This document shows, one piece after another, positions 28,998 to 37,029 of a stretch of DNA of 64,000 nt; position 1 is the first letter of the stretch; each line of letters opens with the position of its first letter. The notes below the pieces were generated by a model that was not told the origin of the DNA, did not search any database, and worked only from the letters and a program-made list of their open reading frames with translations. This DNA comes from Burkholderiales bacterium. GTDB taxonomy: Bacteria > Pseudomonadota > Gammaproteobacteria > Burkholderiales > Burkholderiaceae_C. The position numbers and the translations under genes are program-made. Location of the stretch: positions 19,166-83,165 of the forward strand of contig JABEVE010000053.1 of assembly GCA_013044035.1 (NCBI GenBank). The letters run 5' to 3'.

Positions 28998-30620
28998 TCA
29001 AGCCGTCAGTTCGGTTTGGAACACCCGCCCGGCATGTTCGCGCAGGGCGTGAAAAGCGATGCCCGGCCAGCGCTCTTGCAGCACGCGCAACTCCGCGGCG
29101 TGGGTGAGCAGGATGGTGGGGGCGTCCACCACGTCGTAGGCGATGCGGTGCGAGTTTTCGTCGATGAAACGCTTGAGCTCGCGTTCGTCGTCGCTGTGGA
29201 TCCAGCGGGCCACACGATAAGGCGTGGCGCCGAGGCGCGCGGCAACGTTGTACTCCCCGCTCAAGCGGTGCAGTACGACGTCGAACTGCAGCGTACCGAT
29301 GGCGCCGAGCAAGAGCGGGCCGGTGAAGTGCGGTCGAAACACCTGAATGGCGCCCTCTTCGCCAAGCTGCTGCAGCCCTGTGCGCAACTGTTTGCTGCGC
29401 AGCGGATCGGCAATTTCCACTGCCTGGAATAGTTCCGGCGCGAAGAACGGCAACCCGGTGAATTGCAAGGTTTCGCCTTCGGTGAGTGTGTCTCCCAATC
29501 GCAGGGTGCCGTGGTTGGGAATGCCGATGATGTCGCCGGCCCATGCTTCTTCCAGCAATTCGCGGCGCTGCGACATGAAAGCGACCACAGTGTTGGGGCG
29601 GATCTCCTTGCCGCTGCGCCCCACCTTCAGCCGCATGCCGCGCTCGAAGCGGCCGGAACACACGCGCACGAAGGCGATACGGTCGCGGTGCGCAGGATCC
29701 ATATTGGCCTGTACCTTGAACACCAGCCCCGTGAACCTGGGCTCGCTCGGCTGCACTAGGCGCTGCATGGCCGCGCGCGAGCCGGGCGGCGGAGCCAGAT
29801 CGACCAGGGCATCGAGCACTTCACGCACGCCGAAGTTGTTGATGGCCGATCCAAAGAACAGCGGTGACTGCTGCCCAGAGCGAAACGCGGTCATATCGAA
29901 GCCGGGTGTGGCGTCGGTCAGCAGGCTGATTTCTTCCTGCGCCTGCAACTGCTCGGCACCGAAGCGGGCGGCGAGTTCGGGGTTGTCGAGGCCGTCGATG
30001 CAATCGTCATCCGCCCCGACCGCGCGATCTTCGCCGGGACGGAACACGCGCATGCGCTGGGCACGCAGGTCGAGCACGCCGTGGAAATTCTTGCCCATGC
30101 CCACCGGCCAGGTGAAGGGAATGGCGTCCATGCCCAGGTGGCGCTCGATTTCGTCCATCAGGTCCAGCGGGGTGCGCACCTCGCGGTCCATCTTGTTGAC
30201 GAAGGTGATGATGGGCGTATTGCGCGCGCGGCAGACCTCCAGCAAGCGCAGGGTTTGGGCCTCAACGCCGTTGGCGGCATCGATCACCATCAGCGCCGCG
30301 TCCACCGCAGTGAGCACGCGGTAGGTGTCTTCGCTGAAGTCCTGGTGGCCGGGCGTATCGAGCAGGTTGACGACACAGCCGCGCCACTCCATCTGCATCA
30401 CCGAACTCGCCACCGAGATGCCGCGCTGCTTTTCGATCTCCATCCAGTCGGAGGTGGCGTGGCGGCTGGCCTTGCGCGCCTTCACGCTGCCGGCGATTTG
30501 AATCGCGCCGGAAAATAGCAACAGCTTTTCCGTCAGCGTGGTTTTGCCGGCGTCGGGGTGGGAAATGATGGCAAACGTCCTTCTCCGCTTGACTTCATCG
30601 GTGATTCGCTCGCTCGACAT
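28998..30620 (-). CDS. prfC: Peptide chain release factor 3
   Basis: Translational GTPase that removes RF1/RF2 from the ribosome after termination. The 540-residue product has P-loop SHPDAGKTTLTEKLLL, switch region RGISVASSVMQ, DTPGHQDFSEDTY and NKMDRE. These are followed by the RF3-specific domains (GRSGKEIRPNTVVAFMSQRR) and the C-terminal GTLQFDVVLHRLSGEYNV. The track ORF starts 15 codons upstream; ATG at 30620 (MSSERITDEV) gives the family N-terminus. It is a single gene 106 nt upstream of egtB on the same strand. Confidence 0.97.
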   Translation of the reverse strand: MSSERITDEVKRRRTFAIISHPDAGKTTLTEKLLLFSGAIQIAGSVKARKASRHATSDWMEIEKQRGISVASSVMQMEWRGCVVNLLDTPGHQDFSEDTYRVLTAVDAALMVIDAANGVEAQTLRLLEVCRARNTPIITFVNKMDREVRTPLDLMDEIERHLGMDAIPFTWPVGMGKNFHGVLDLRAQRMRVFRPGEDRAVGADDDCIDGLDNPELAARFGAEQLQAQEEISLLTDATPGFDMTAFRSGQQSPLFFGSAINNFGVREVLDALVDLAPPPGSRAAMQRLVQPSEPRFTGLVFKVQANMDPAHRDRIAFVRVCSGRFERGMRLKVGRSGKEIRPNTVVAFMSQRRELLEEAWAGDIIGIPNHGTLRLGDTLTEGETLQFTGLPFFAPELFQAVEIADPLRSKQLRTGLQQLGEEGAIQVFRPHFTGPLLLGAIGTLQFDVVLHRLSGEYNVAARLGATPYRVARWIHSDDERELKRFIDENSHRIAYDVVDAPTILLTHAAELRVLQERWPGIAFHALREHAGRVFQTELTA

Positions 30621-31090
30621 CTCTACATTGACCCCGTGATGTACACAGCCATGTACGCATTCCAAAGGTTGCCCATAGCGTTATGCATATCGGCCTCTGT
30701 GCCTACGCCGGACAAACCCGGCGCAGCTCGTGATTTTAAGTTCTAAGGTGCACCTCGCACCTCCCGGCAGATGCCCGGCACTTTGGCGACGGCGACCTCG
30801 GCATGGTGCTGGGTGAGGCAAACCGACGGGAACTGCAGACCATCGAGCCCGTCGAAGCGTTCGACGACCGGGGTCGGGGGCATGCCATCGGGCATCGGCA
30901 CGTTCGCCGAAACTTCAAGTCCAAGGCCGCTCGCGAGCGCAGGACCGATGGTTCGAAATCCGAGACAAAGTCAACAGGAGAGGGTCTCGCTCATCAACTG
31001 CAGCGCGACGCAGGTTCCCTCGAACGGAACACGATCACCGCGCAAACAGGTCATGCACTTGGGTAGTGCGTTGGAGTAGGGTCATGTTGA
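30621..31090. other. Gene-free stretch left of the DSF cluster
   Basis: About 470 nt with no supportable gene on either strand. Short frames exist (62-102 codons), but none has a recognised motif, a good start region or agreement between start and ribosome site. One minus-strand frame (ending near 30,748) is interrupted by a stop and could be a decayed remnant, but its family is not recognisable. The prfC promoter should lie near its right-hand start. Confidence 0.5.
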
Positions 31091-31960
31091 TTAATGGGCG
31101 AACTCGGATTTTTGCATTTTGACAAGTGTCTCCAGAACGCGGAGCTCGTTATCCGTGAGACACATTGCAGCAGCAACCCAATCATTCACAACATAATTCA
31201 ATTCTTCATAATTGAGAGCACTCATTCTGGCTTTTGCATCCTGAAGGGCATGCCTGGCTTTTCTGCGCTTGCTGTGCTCAACAATAAATTCCCCGATTGC
31301 ACTTTCCCCGGCCCCAGGCGGGCAAACACGATCGATGATGCCAAGTTCCTCCAATTCATGAGCCGAATAGATCTTGCCATTGCGCATGATTTTTTCTGCT
31401 TCATGAACTCCAACTCGACGAGCCAACAGGCTCATCCCGCCGGTGCAAGGGAAGAGGCCAAAAAGAATTTCCGGGAAACCGAATTCAGCTTGTTCTTCAG
31501 CGACGATATAGTCCGCTGACAGCGCCGTTTCAAACCCGCCACCCAAGGCACGTCCCTGAACCAGGGCTATCGTGGTGCTCTGTCGAGTGATTGCTGTAGC
31601 CCATTGGTAAATCATCTCGAGGCATTGCACAGAATAAATACGCAGAGACTCGGAATCATCTCGCCGGATGCACCCTAAGAAATGATTGAGATCGCCTCCG
31701 ACATTGAAATATGCAGGATGTCTGGAGCGTAAAACGGCGTAGTGAATCGGATGATCTTGGTCATCACCGTACCACATGCTTTTGTTTTCGCTGATGTGTT
31801 TAATCAACTCTTGGAGTGAGTGAAGCATCAATTGGGAAAAATTCTGCGGCCGATTTTTCTGGATTGCCATGCTGATCCACAACACATTCAGTGCAGGATC
31901 GAAGTCAGTCTCGACAAGAGGCGCCGAGAGCGTGACGACATTCGCGTCTGTGCCTAACAT
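31091..31960 (-). CDS. rpfF: RpfF-family DSF synthase (crotonase fold)
   Basis: Crotonase-family enzyme of the RpfF type, which dehydrates 3-hydroxyacyl-ACP and releases the cis-2-unsaturated fatty-acid signal (DSF). With the ATG at 31960 it is 289 residues, the family length. It has FNVGGDL (residues 85-91), ALVQGRALGGGFETALS with Glu144, and GFPEILFGLFPCTGG with Glu164. The two glutamates are spaced 20 apart, like the catalytic pair Glu141/Glu161 of Xanthomonas RpfF. The C-terminus (WVAAAMCLTDNELRVLETLV) also matches RpfF. Track start 32005 lies inside the upstream ketoacyl-synthase gene. Signal chain length cannot be read from sequence. Confidence 0.87.
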   Translation of the reverse strand: MLGTDANVVTLSAPLVETDFDPALNVLWISMAIQKNRPQNFSQLMLHSLQELIKHISENKSMWYGDDQDHPIHYAVLRSRHPAYFNVGGDLNHFLGCIRRDDSESLRIYSVQCLEMIYQWATAITRQSTTIALVQGRALGGGFETALSADYIVAEEQAEFGFPEILFGLFPCTGGMSLLARRVGVHEAEKIMRNGKIYSAHELEELGIIDRVCPPGAGESAIGEFIVEHSKRRKARHALQDAKARMSALNYEELNYVVNDWVAAAMCLTDNELRVLETLVKMQKSEFAH

Positions 31961-31967
31961 GGCCGAT

Positions 31968-33197
31968 TCATTCGAGGGAGGGGGACCGCACCACCAAAGC
32001 CGCATTGGTTCCGCCGAATCCTGCCGATAGGCTCATGGCATGTCGTACAGGCTGATTGCGTCTTGTCTCCGTGACATGCCGAATGCCGTTGCACTCTGGA
32101 TCGATGTCGGAAAGGTGTGCCGTCGCTGGGATGAATGAATGACGCAAAGCTAGGACACAAACCAGCATTTCCATTGCGCTGGCAGCTCCGAGCATGTGCG
32201 CATGCAAGGCTTTCGTGGCGCTCACAGGAACCGATTGCGCTGCCGTGCCGAGGACTTCCTTCAAGGCCGCCACTTCGATCGGATCTCCACCGCGCGTTGC
32301 CGTCGCATGTGCATTGATGTAGTCGAGTTCCTCGGCATTGATGCCGGCAGTACGAAGTGCCGAGCGCATCGCAGCCACCTGCCCGCGTTGGTGGGGTGAA
32401 CCGATGTGGTGGCCGTCGGAAGCAATGCCCCAGCCTGCAACATAGGCATGGATTGGGACGCGGCGTCGTAGGGCATGTTCGCGCGATTCCAGCACGAAAA
32501 ACACGCTTCCCTCCCCCAAGACCAGCCCTGTGCGCTGGCGCGAAAATGGTCGACAACTTTGAGATGGAACGGCGTCGACCTCGGCTAGCGCGCGAAGCCC
32601 GTCCCATGCACCAAGAAATACAGGTGTCAGCGCAGCCTCCGCGCCTCCAGCAATTGCAATGTCGATTTCCCCGCTTCTGATGTGTCTACAGGCATCAGCA
32701 ATTGCAGATCCTGAGGACGAGCAAGCCGATGTATGACTTGCTGTTGGCCCATACACCTGTTGGCGAATAGAGATTTGTGCGGCTGCAGCGTTAGCCATAC
32801 AGCCCATGATCACATAGGGCTTGGCGGTTTTCTTCTCACCAGTGAAAAACTGACGTGTCCATTCCCATTCAGTTGCGCCACCGCCACGAACTGTCCCAAA
32901 AAAAACGCCAGCACGTTCGCCAAATGAGGAATAGTTCACGATTCCTGCGTTTTCCGTAGCTTGCTGGGCTGCCAAGATCGCCAACTGGGTCGTACGATCC
33001 AGAAAAGGCAACTCGATGCGCGTGAAGGAGTCACTGAACTGTGCATCAACGGGTGCCATCGGGAATGATCTCGACAAGGCTTGAGATTCAAACGCCCTGA
33101 CGCCTGACCGCGAAGTGAGCAGACTTTCCAAGACGGTCGCCTCGGTCATCCCGATCGGAGAGATGACGCCGATGCCAGTGATTGCGATCTCAATCAT
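31968..33197 (-). CDS. FabF-like beta-ketoacyl-ACP synthase in the DSF cluster
   Basis: A 409-residue KAS II/FabF-type condensing enzyme. The thiolase-fold triad is intact: Cys159 in TSACSSSGSAI, His297 in NAHATATRGGD and His334 in KALHAHMLGAAS, with Lys329; GFGGTNAALV closes the C-terminus. It differs from housekeeping FabF in that NAHATAT replaces NAHGTST and KALHAH replaces the usual KSMTGH. It starts 8 nt inside the ACP gene and ends 7 nt before the rpfF start, so the three genes form one unit. A role in making the acyl-ACP precursor of the signal is inferred. Confidence 0.88.
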   Translation of the reverse strand: MIEIAITGIGVISPIGMTEATVLESLLTSRSGVRAFESQALSRSFPMAPVDAQFSDSFTRIELPFLDRTTQLAILAAQQATENAGIVNYSSFGERAGVFFGTVRGGGATEWEWTRQFFTGEKKTAKPYVIMGCMANAAAAQISIRQQVYGPTASHTSACSSSGSAIADACRHIRSGEIDIAIAGGAEAALTPVFLGAWDGLRALAEVDAVPSQSCRPFSRQRTGLVLGEGSVFFVLESREHALRRRVPIHAYVAGWGIASDGHHIGSPHQRGQVAAMRSALRTAGINAEELDYINAHATATRGGDPIEVAALKEVLGTAAQSVPVSATKALHAHMLGAASAMEMLVCVLALRHSFIPATAHLSDIDPECNGIRHVTETRRNQPVRHAMSLSAGFGGTNAALVVRSPSLE

Positions 33198-33456
33198 GAC
33201 CGCCCGCTTGCATGTTTTGAATCACCATGTCGGCAACGTCGCGTAATGTTGGATTTTTGGGCAGATCAATGTTATTTAAATTCTGACCGATGACATCCTC
33301 CAGACTCATGATGACATCGAGAATGCCCATGGAATCCAAGCCCAAGTCCCCAATTGGCATGGTGTCTGGCTTGTCAGATAAATCAATGTTGAACGTCGAT
33401 AAAACTATGTGCTTGATTTCCTTGATGACTTCTGACTCATCCCAAATCTGATTCAT
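33190..33456 (-). CDS. Acyl carrier protein in the DSF cluster
   Basis: An 88-residue acidic acyl carrier protein with the phosphopantetheine site DLGLDSMGILDVIM (Ser42) and the typical helix-II continuation SLEDVIGQNL. It diverges from the housekeeping AcpP sequence (no EEEFDTEIPDE-like segment) and is not next to fabD/fabG/fabF, so it is probably a specialised carrier. It is first in the minus-strand unit and its stop overlaps the ketoacyl-synthase start by 8 nt (ATGATTGA). Upstream sequence is very AT-rich with only a weak ribosome site (AAAGAA). Confidence 0.9.
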   Translation of the reverse strand: MNQIWDESEVIKEIKHIVLSTFNIDLSDKPDTMPIGDLGLDSMGILDVIMSLEDVIGQNLNNIDLPKNPTLRDVADMVIQNMQAGGHD

Positions 33457-33532
33457 AATTTTCTTTGTCTGTTGAATTTATTGAAAATAAAAGACCATGC
33501 ACTAACCCTTTGCGGTCATTGTTTTTAAGTAA

Positions 33533-33592
33533 TTTACTGCAAAAATATTTTAATTTTTAATCTGCGACGTGAAGGACGATATTTTTTATCGT
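33533..33592 (+). promoter_or_regulatory. Divergent AT-rich intergenic region with candidate rpfG promoter and inverted repeat
   Basis: The 150 nt between the ACP and rpfG starts is strikingly AT-rich: only 15 of 60 bases in 33,541-33,600 are G or C. A candidate sigma-70 promoter toward rpfG is TTTACT (33,533), 17 nt, TTTAAT (33,556). A perfect inverted repeat ACGATA-N5-TATCGT (33,576-33,592) lies 14 nt before the rpfG ATG. It could be an operator or a leader hairpin. This is read by eye only. Confidence 0.35.
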
Positions 33593-33606
33593 GATGAATT
33601 TTTAAA

Positions 33607-34674
33607 ATGAAGACTGTTAACGGTGGTAACTGGAAGATTCCGCCTACGATCATGATCGTCGATGATCAGGCGACGAATTGTCATTTATTGGCCGAGATCT
33701 CGCGTAGTATCTGTCAGCAGGCAAATATTACGTCATTCGAAGACCCAGTGGTTGCTCTTACATATGCCAATAATCATGCCGTTGACCTCATATTAACCGA
33801 TTATCGCATGCCCCGAATGAACGGGGTGATGCTGATCAAAGCCCTCAGGTCCATGGATCACCTGGCAGAGCCGCCCATCATCTGTATCACGGCAGTCGAC
33901 GATTTGGCTGTGCGGTACGAGGCCTTGGATGCTGGCGCCAACGACTATCTTAGCCATCCATTGGACTACCGCGAATGTGCCGCCCGATGCCGCAACCTCC
34001 TCAACCTGCGCCGCTTTCAGCTCGCCACTCTTCGGCATGCCGATGAGTTGGAGCGCAGGGTTGAGCAGGTCATCCAAGATCTGCAAAAGGAAAAAATGGA
34101 AACGCTGTTCCGGCTTGCCAAGGTGGCCGAGCAGCGTGACACCGATACGGGAGCGCATCTCAGCCGCATCGGCCGTTACTCGGCGTTACTGTCCCGCCGC
34201 TTGGGGTGCAGCGAGGCGTACACGGCTGTTTTGGAGATGGCTGCACCACTCCACGACATCGGGAAGGTTGCCATACCCGATCAAATTTTGCTGGCAAAAC
34301 GCAGCTTGACACCGGACGAGTGGACTGTCATGAAGACCCACACCGTAATTGGCCATGGCATGCTGTCCGGCGGGCATACAGAACACATGAAAGTCGCTGC
34401 CGAGATCGCACGTTCACACCACGAGAAATTTGATGGCAGCGGATATCCAGATGGGCTTTCTGGACAAGACATCCCGCTTTCGGCTCGAATCTTGGCCGTG
34501 GTTGATGTGTACGACGCGCTGACCTCCCGGCGGCCGTACAAAGAGGCTTGGACACACGAGAAGGCGCAGCACTACATGCGCCAACAAGCCGGTATGCATA
34601 TGGACCCGGAATTGGTCAATGTCTTTTTGGCTGATCTGCCAGGGTTAGCTGCAATCAGCGAAAATTTTGTTTAA
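33607..34674 (+). CDS. rpfG: RpfG-type response regulator with HD-GYP phosphodiesterase domain
   Basis: A 355-residue two-domain protein. An N-terminal receiver (residues 12-135) has acidic residues VDD and phospho-acceptor Asp65 in LILTDYRMPRMNG. A C-terminal HD-GYP domain has the metal pair HDIGKVAIPD (His216/Asp217), HHEKFDGSGYPDGL with an intact GYP (279-281), and VVDVYDALTSRRPYK. HD-GYP proteins hydrolyse cyclic di-GMP; in Xanthomonas RpfG links DSF sensing to motility and biofilm control. The conserved receiver Lys is replaced by His117 (YLSHPLD). No Shine-Dalgarno sequence is evident before the ATG. The RpfC-like kinase follows. Confidence 0.88.
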   Translation: MKTVNGGNWKIPPTIMIVDDQATNCHLLAEISRSICQQANITSFEDPVVALTYANNHAVDLILTDYRMPRMNGVMLIKALRSMDHLAEPPIICITAVDDLAVRYEALDAGANDYLSHPLDYRECAARCRNLLNLRRFQLATLRHADELERRVEQVIQDLQKEKMETLFRLAKVAEQRDTDTGAHLSRIGRYSALLSRRLGCSEAYTAVLEMAAPLHDIGKVAIPDQILLAKRSLTPDEWTVMKTHTVIGHGMLSGGHTEHMKVAAEIARSHHEKFDGSGYPDGLSGQDIPLSARILAVVDVYDALTSRRPYKEAWTHEKAQHYMRQQAGMHMDPELVNVFLADLPGLAAISENFV

Positions 34675-34745
34675 CGTTCGACCGATCAACTTCTCCTCAA
34701 ACCCCAGTCTTGACTGGCATGGCCACAGGGTATAGGAAGACCATT

Positions 34746-36902
34746 ATGGAAAAGCCAAGCATCTTTGATTATGCAACCGCGCTGAAGGGACAGGCAAAAT
34801 TGCGCATGTGGCTAGCGAGCATATGCATTGCGATTTGGCTCTGTGTAATTTTAGTTATGAAGCCTGCTTCGATTTTTGTATTTATGGTGGCATTTGTTCA
34901 CCTGAGTTATGCCGTGACGCTCTATGCTATGACGCATCGAGGTAGAAATATTTGGCCCAAATGGCTCGGTTATCTTACGGCTGTACTCGATCCGTTGATC
35001 CTGACGGCTTGGGTCATTGTGATGGGCCAAACAGCTGTACTTGTAATTCCTCTGTTTATTTTTACGTCGATTGGCTACGGTATGCGAACCGGCAACAAGG
35101 CGATCATGCGAACCGCACAAGGCGTTGCCCTCGCTGGACTTGCGATGGCGCCCCTTTTCTCATCTTACTGGCAAGAGCATATGTTGTTTTGGGCTTCCAG
35201 TTTGATTTCAATTTTAATGATTCCCGGTTATGTTGCTGTCTTGATGGACAATCTCAACCAGGCGCTCATTTTTGCTGAGCATGAGAGCCGCGCGAAATCT
35301 GATTTACTTGCCAGGGTCAGTCATGAATTGCGAACGCCACTGGGTGGAATCTCCAATGCCGCGGAACTGTTGCAAGCTGAGGCAAGCACCGAGAGACCCA
35401 AGCGACTGGCCACCACAATACTGACGCTGAGCGGCCACTTGCTCTCCGATATCAACGATTTGCTGGATCAAAGCAAGCTGACGTTGACCAAGATGCAGCT
35501 GAAAACAAACCCTATCCAGCTTGCGGATCAAGTCGATGTAGTCAGGGCCGCAGTGGAGGCGAATGCCAGAAAAAAGGGGATTGGCTTTTCAAGTGTGATC
35601 GACCCGAGAATTGTCGACCAAGTTGTTGGTGACACGCATTGGCTGGCGCGTTTGTTGATTAACTTGGTGAGCAATTCAGTCAAATACACTGAATATGGAT
35701 CGGTGGCTTTGAATATTGCGCTCTTGCGTGAATCGCCTTCGGACTATCTCCTGCGATTTAGTGTCAAAGACTCGGGAGTTGGAATTCCTAAAGAATATCA
35801 GGATAAAATTTTTGATCCCTTTGTACAACTCAACGCGAAGAACCTGCAACAGCCTGAGGGCACAGGCCTGGGACTGGCGATCAGCAGGCAGGTTGTCGAG
35901 TTGATGGGCGGGACGCTGCGGGTCAGTAGTGATGTCGGTGTCGGTAGCACATTCTGGTTCGACCTTCGCATGCCTCGCGTCCGTGCGAATCAGGATGAAG
36001 TCGAAATCGCGGGCCGTTTTATTGCATTGAATCGGCAGAATCTGCAGGAGCGGCGACGCATCCTGATCGTTGACGACAACGAGACCAACCGCTATTTGCT
36101 GCAAGAATTATTGCAAAAGGAAGGCCACTCCGTGATCCTGGCCGAAAGCGGCGCGCAGGCACTGGATATTCTTGCAGGCGCGGACAGCTTTGATTTACTT
36201 TTGCTTGACTATAACCTCGGTGACATCGACGGTAGCACAGTGTTGCAGACATACCGGTTTGGCTGCCGTAACCCTGCCCCGGCTTATTTCCTAACGGCTG
36301 ATGCGTCTGCATTAACGGTTTCACGACTGAAAAATACAGGTGCGATGGGGGTCCTCACAAAACCAGTTCTCGCGCATGAATTGCGTGATGCGATCAATAA
36401 CTGCTGCCATCCGCGCGATGCTCAGCAGAAATTCTTGTCTCCGCAAACCGGCATTGGCCGCAATGATTCGACACCTGAATCTACTGTTTCACAGCATCTG
36501 CGTCCGATTCCAACGATTTACATCGACATGAAGGTGATCGATAAACTCAAGCAAATCGGTACGAGGCGCGATTTCGTCAAGGAATTGTTGGAGCGTGCCA
36601 GCACGGATATCAACCGCAACACCACGCGGATTCTTGACGCTTTGGCGTCCGGTGATCACAGTGACGTGCACGACGCCGCACATGCACTGAAGGGCGTTTG
36701 CATGGAAGCCGGTGCGATGCGTTTGATGAACCTGGCCATAGGCATCATGCGTACTGATGGGACAATTCTGGACGAGCAAAGGCAAAGACTGGTACAAGAT
36801 TTGAGTGAATCGAGTGCGAAAACCAGAGAGGCCTTGCGTGAGGTGATTGCAGAAACGGCGCGCCTTGATGGGACTGCCTATCCGGATGTCGAATATGGGT
36901 GA
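34746..36902 (+). CDS. rpfC: RpfC-type hybrid histidine kinase (DSF sensor)
   Basis: A 718-residue membrane hybrid kinase. Residues 20-166 contain five or six membrane helices with very short loops. Then come HisKA (ARVSHELRTPLGG, His193) and HATPase_c (LINLVSNSVKYT, KDSGVGIP, GTGLGLAISRQ). A receiver follows (RRILIVDDNETNRY, LLLLDYNLGDIDG) and a C-terminal Hpt domain (DAAHALKGVCMEAGAM). Domain order and size match RpfC, which binds DSF and signals to RpfG. The track start is a TTG at 34710. The ATG at 34746 is preferred because AGGA lies 8 nt ahead. It follows rpfG on the same strand. Confidence 0.87.
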   Translation: MEKPSIFDYATALKGQAKLRMWLASICIAIWLCVILVMKPASIFVFMVAFVHLSYAVTLYAMTHRGRNIWPKWLGYLTAVLDPLILTAWVIVMGQTAVLVIPLFIFTSIGYGMRTGNKAIMRTAQGVALAGLAMAPLFSSYWQEHMLFWASSLISILMIPGYVAVLMDNLNQALIFAEHESRAKSDLLARVSHELRTPLGGISNAAELLQAEASTERPKRLATTILTLSGHLLSDINDLLDQSKLTLTKMQLKTNPIQLADQVDVVRAAVEANARKKGIGFSSVIDPRIVDQVVGDTHWLARLLINLVSNSVKYTEYGSVALNIALLRESPSDYLLRFSVKDSGVGIPKEYQDKIFDPFVQLNAKNLQQPEGTGLGLAISRQVVELMGGTLRVSSDVGVGSTFWFDLRMPRVRANQDEVEIAGRFIALNRQNLQERRRILIVDDNETNRYLLQELLQKEGHSVILAESGAQALDILAGADSFDLLLLDYNLGDIDGSTVLQTYRFGCRNPAPAYFLTADASALTVSRLKNTGAMGVLTKPVLAHELRDAINNCCHPRDAQQKFLSPQTGIGRNDSTPESTVSQHLRPIPTIYIDMKVIDKLKQIGTRRDFVKELLERASTDINRNTTRILDALASGDHSDVHDAAHALKGVCMEAGAMRLMNLAIGIMRTDGTILDEQRQRLVQDLSESSAKTREALREVIAETARLDGTAYPDVEYG

Positions 36903-37029
36903 TGGCTGGTGCAGTCTCATGGCATGCACCAATGCCGTGGTTCTTCAAAAATGGCTAGCCTCTGCTGCTTTGTCACGGCCAGGTTTGCATGCGATTCGTG
37001 AAATCCGCTGGATCCCGTTTCGCGTGCCG

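Noticed and set aside
30736-31079. Short frames of 62-102 codons between prfC and rpfF
   Set aside because: No family motif, weak starts and mutual overlap on both strands; treated as non-coding or decayed sequence.
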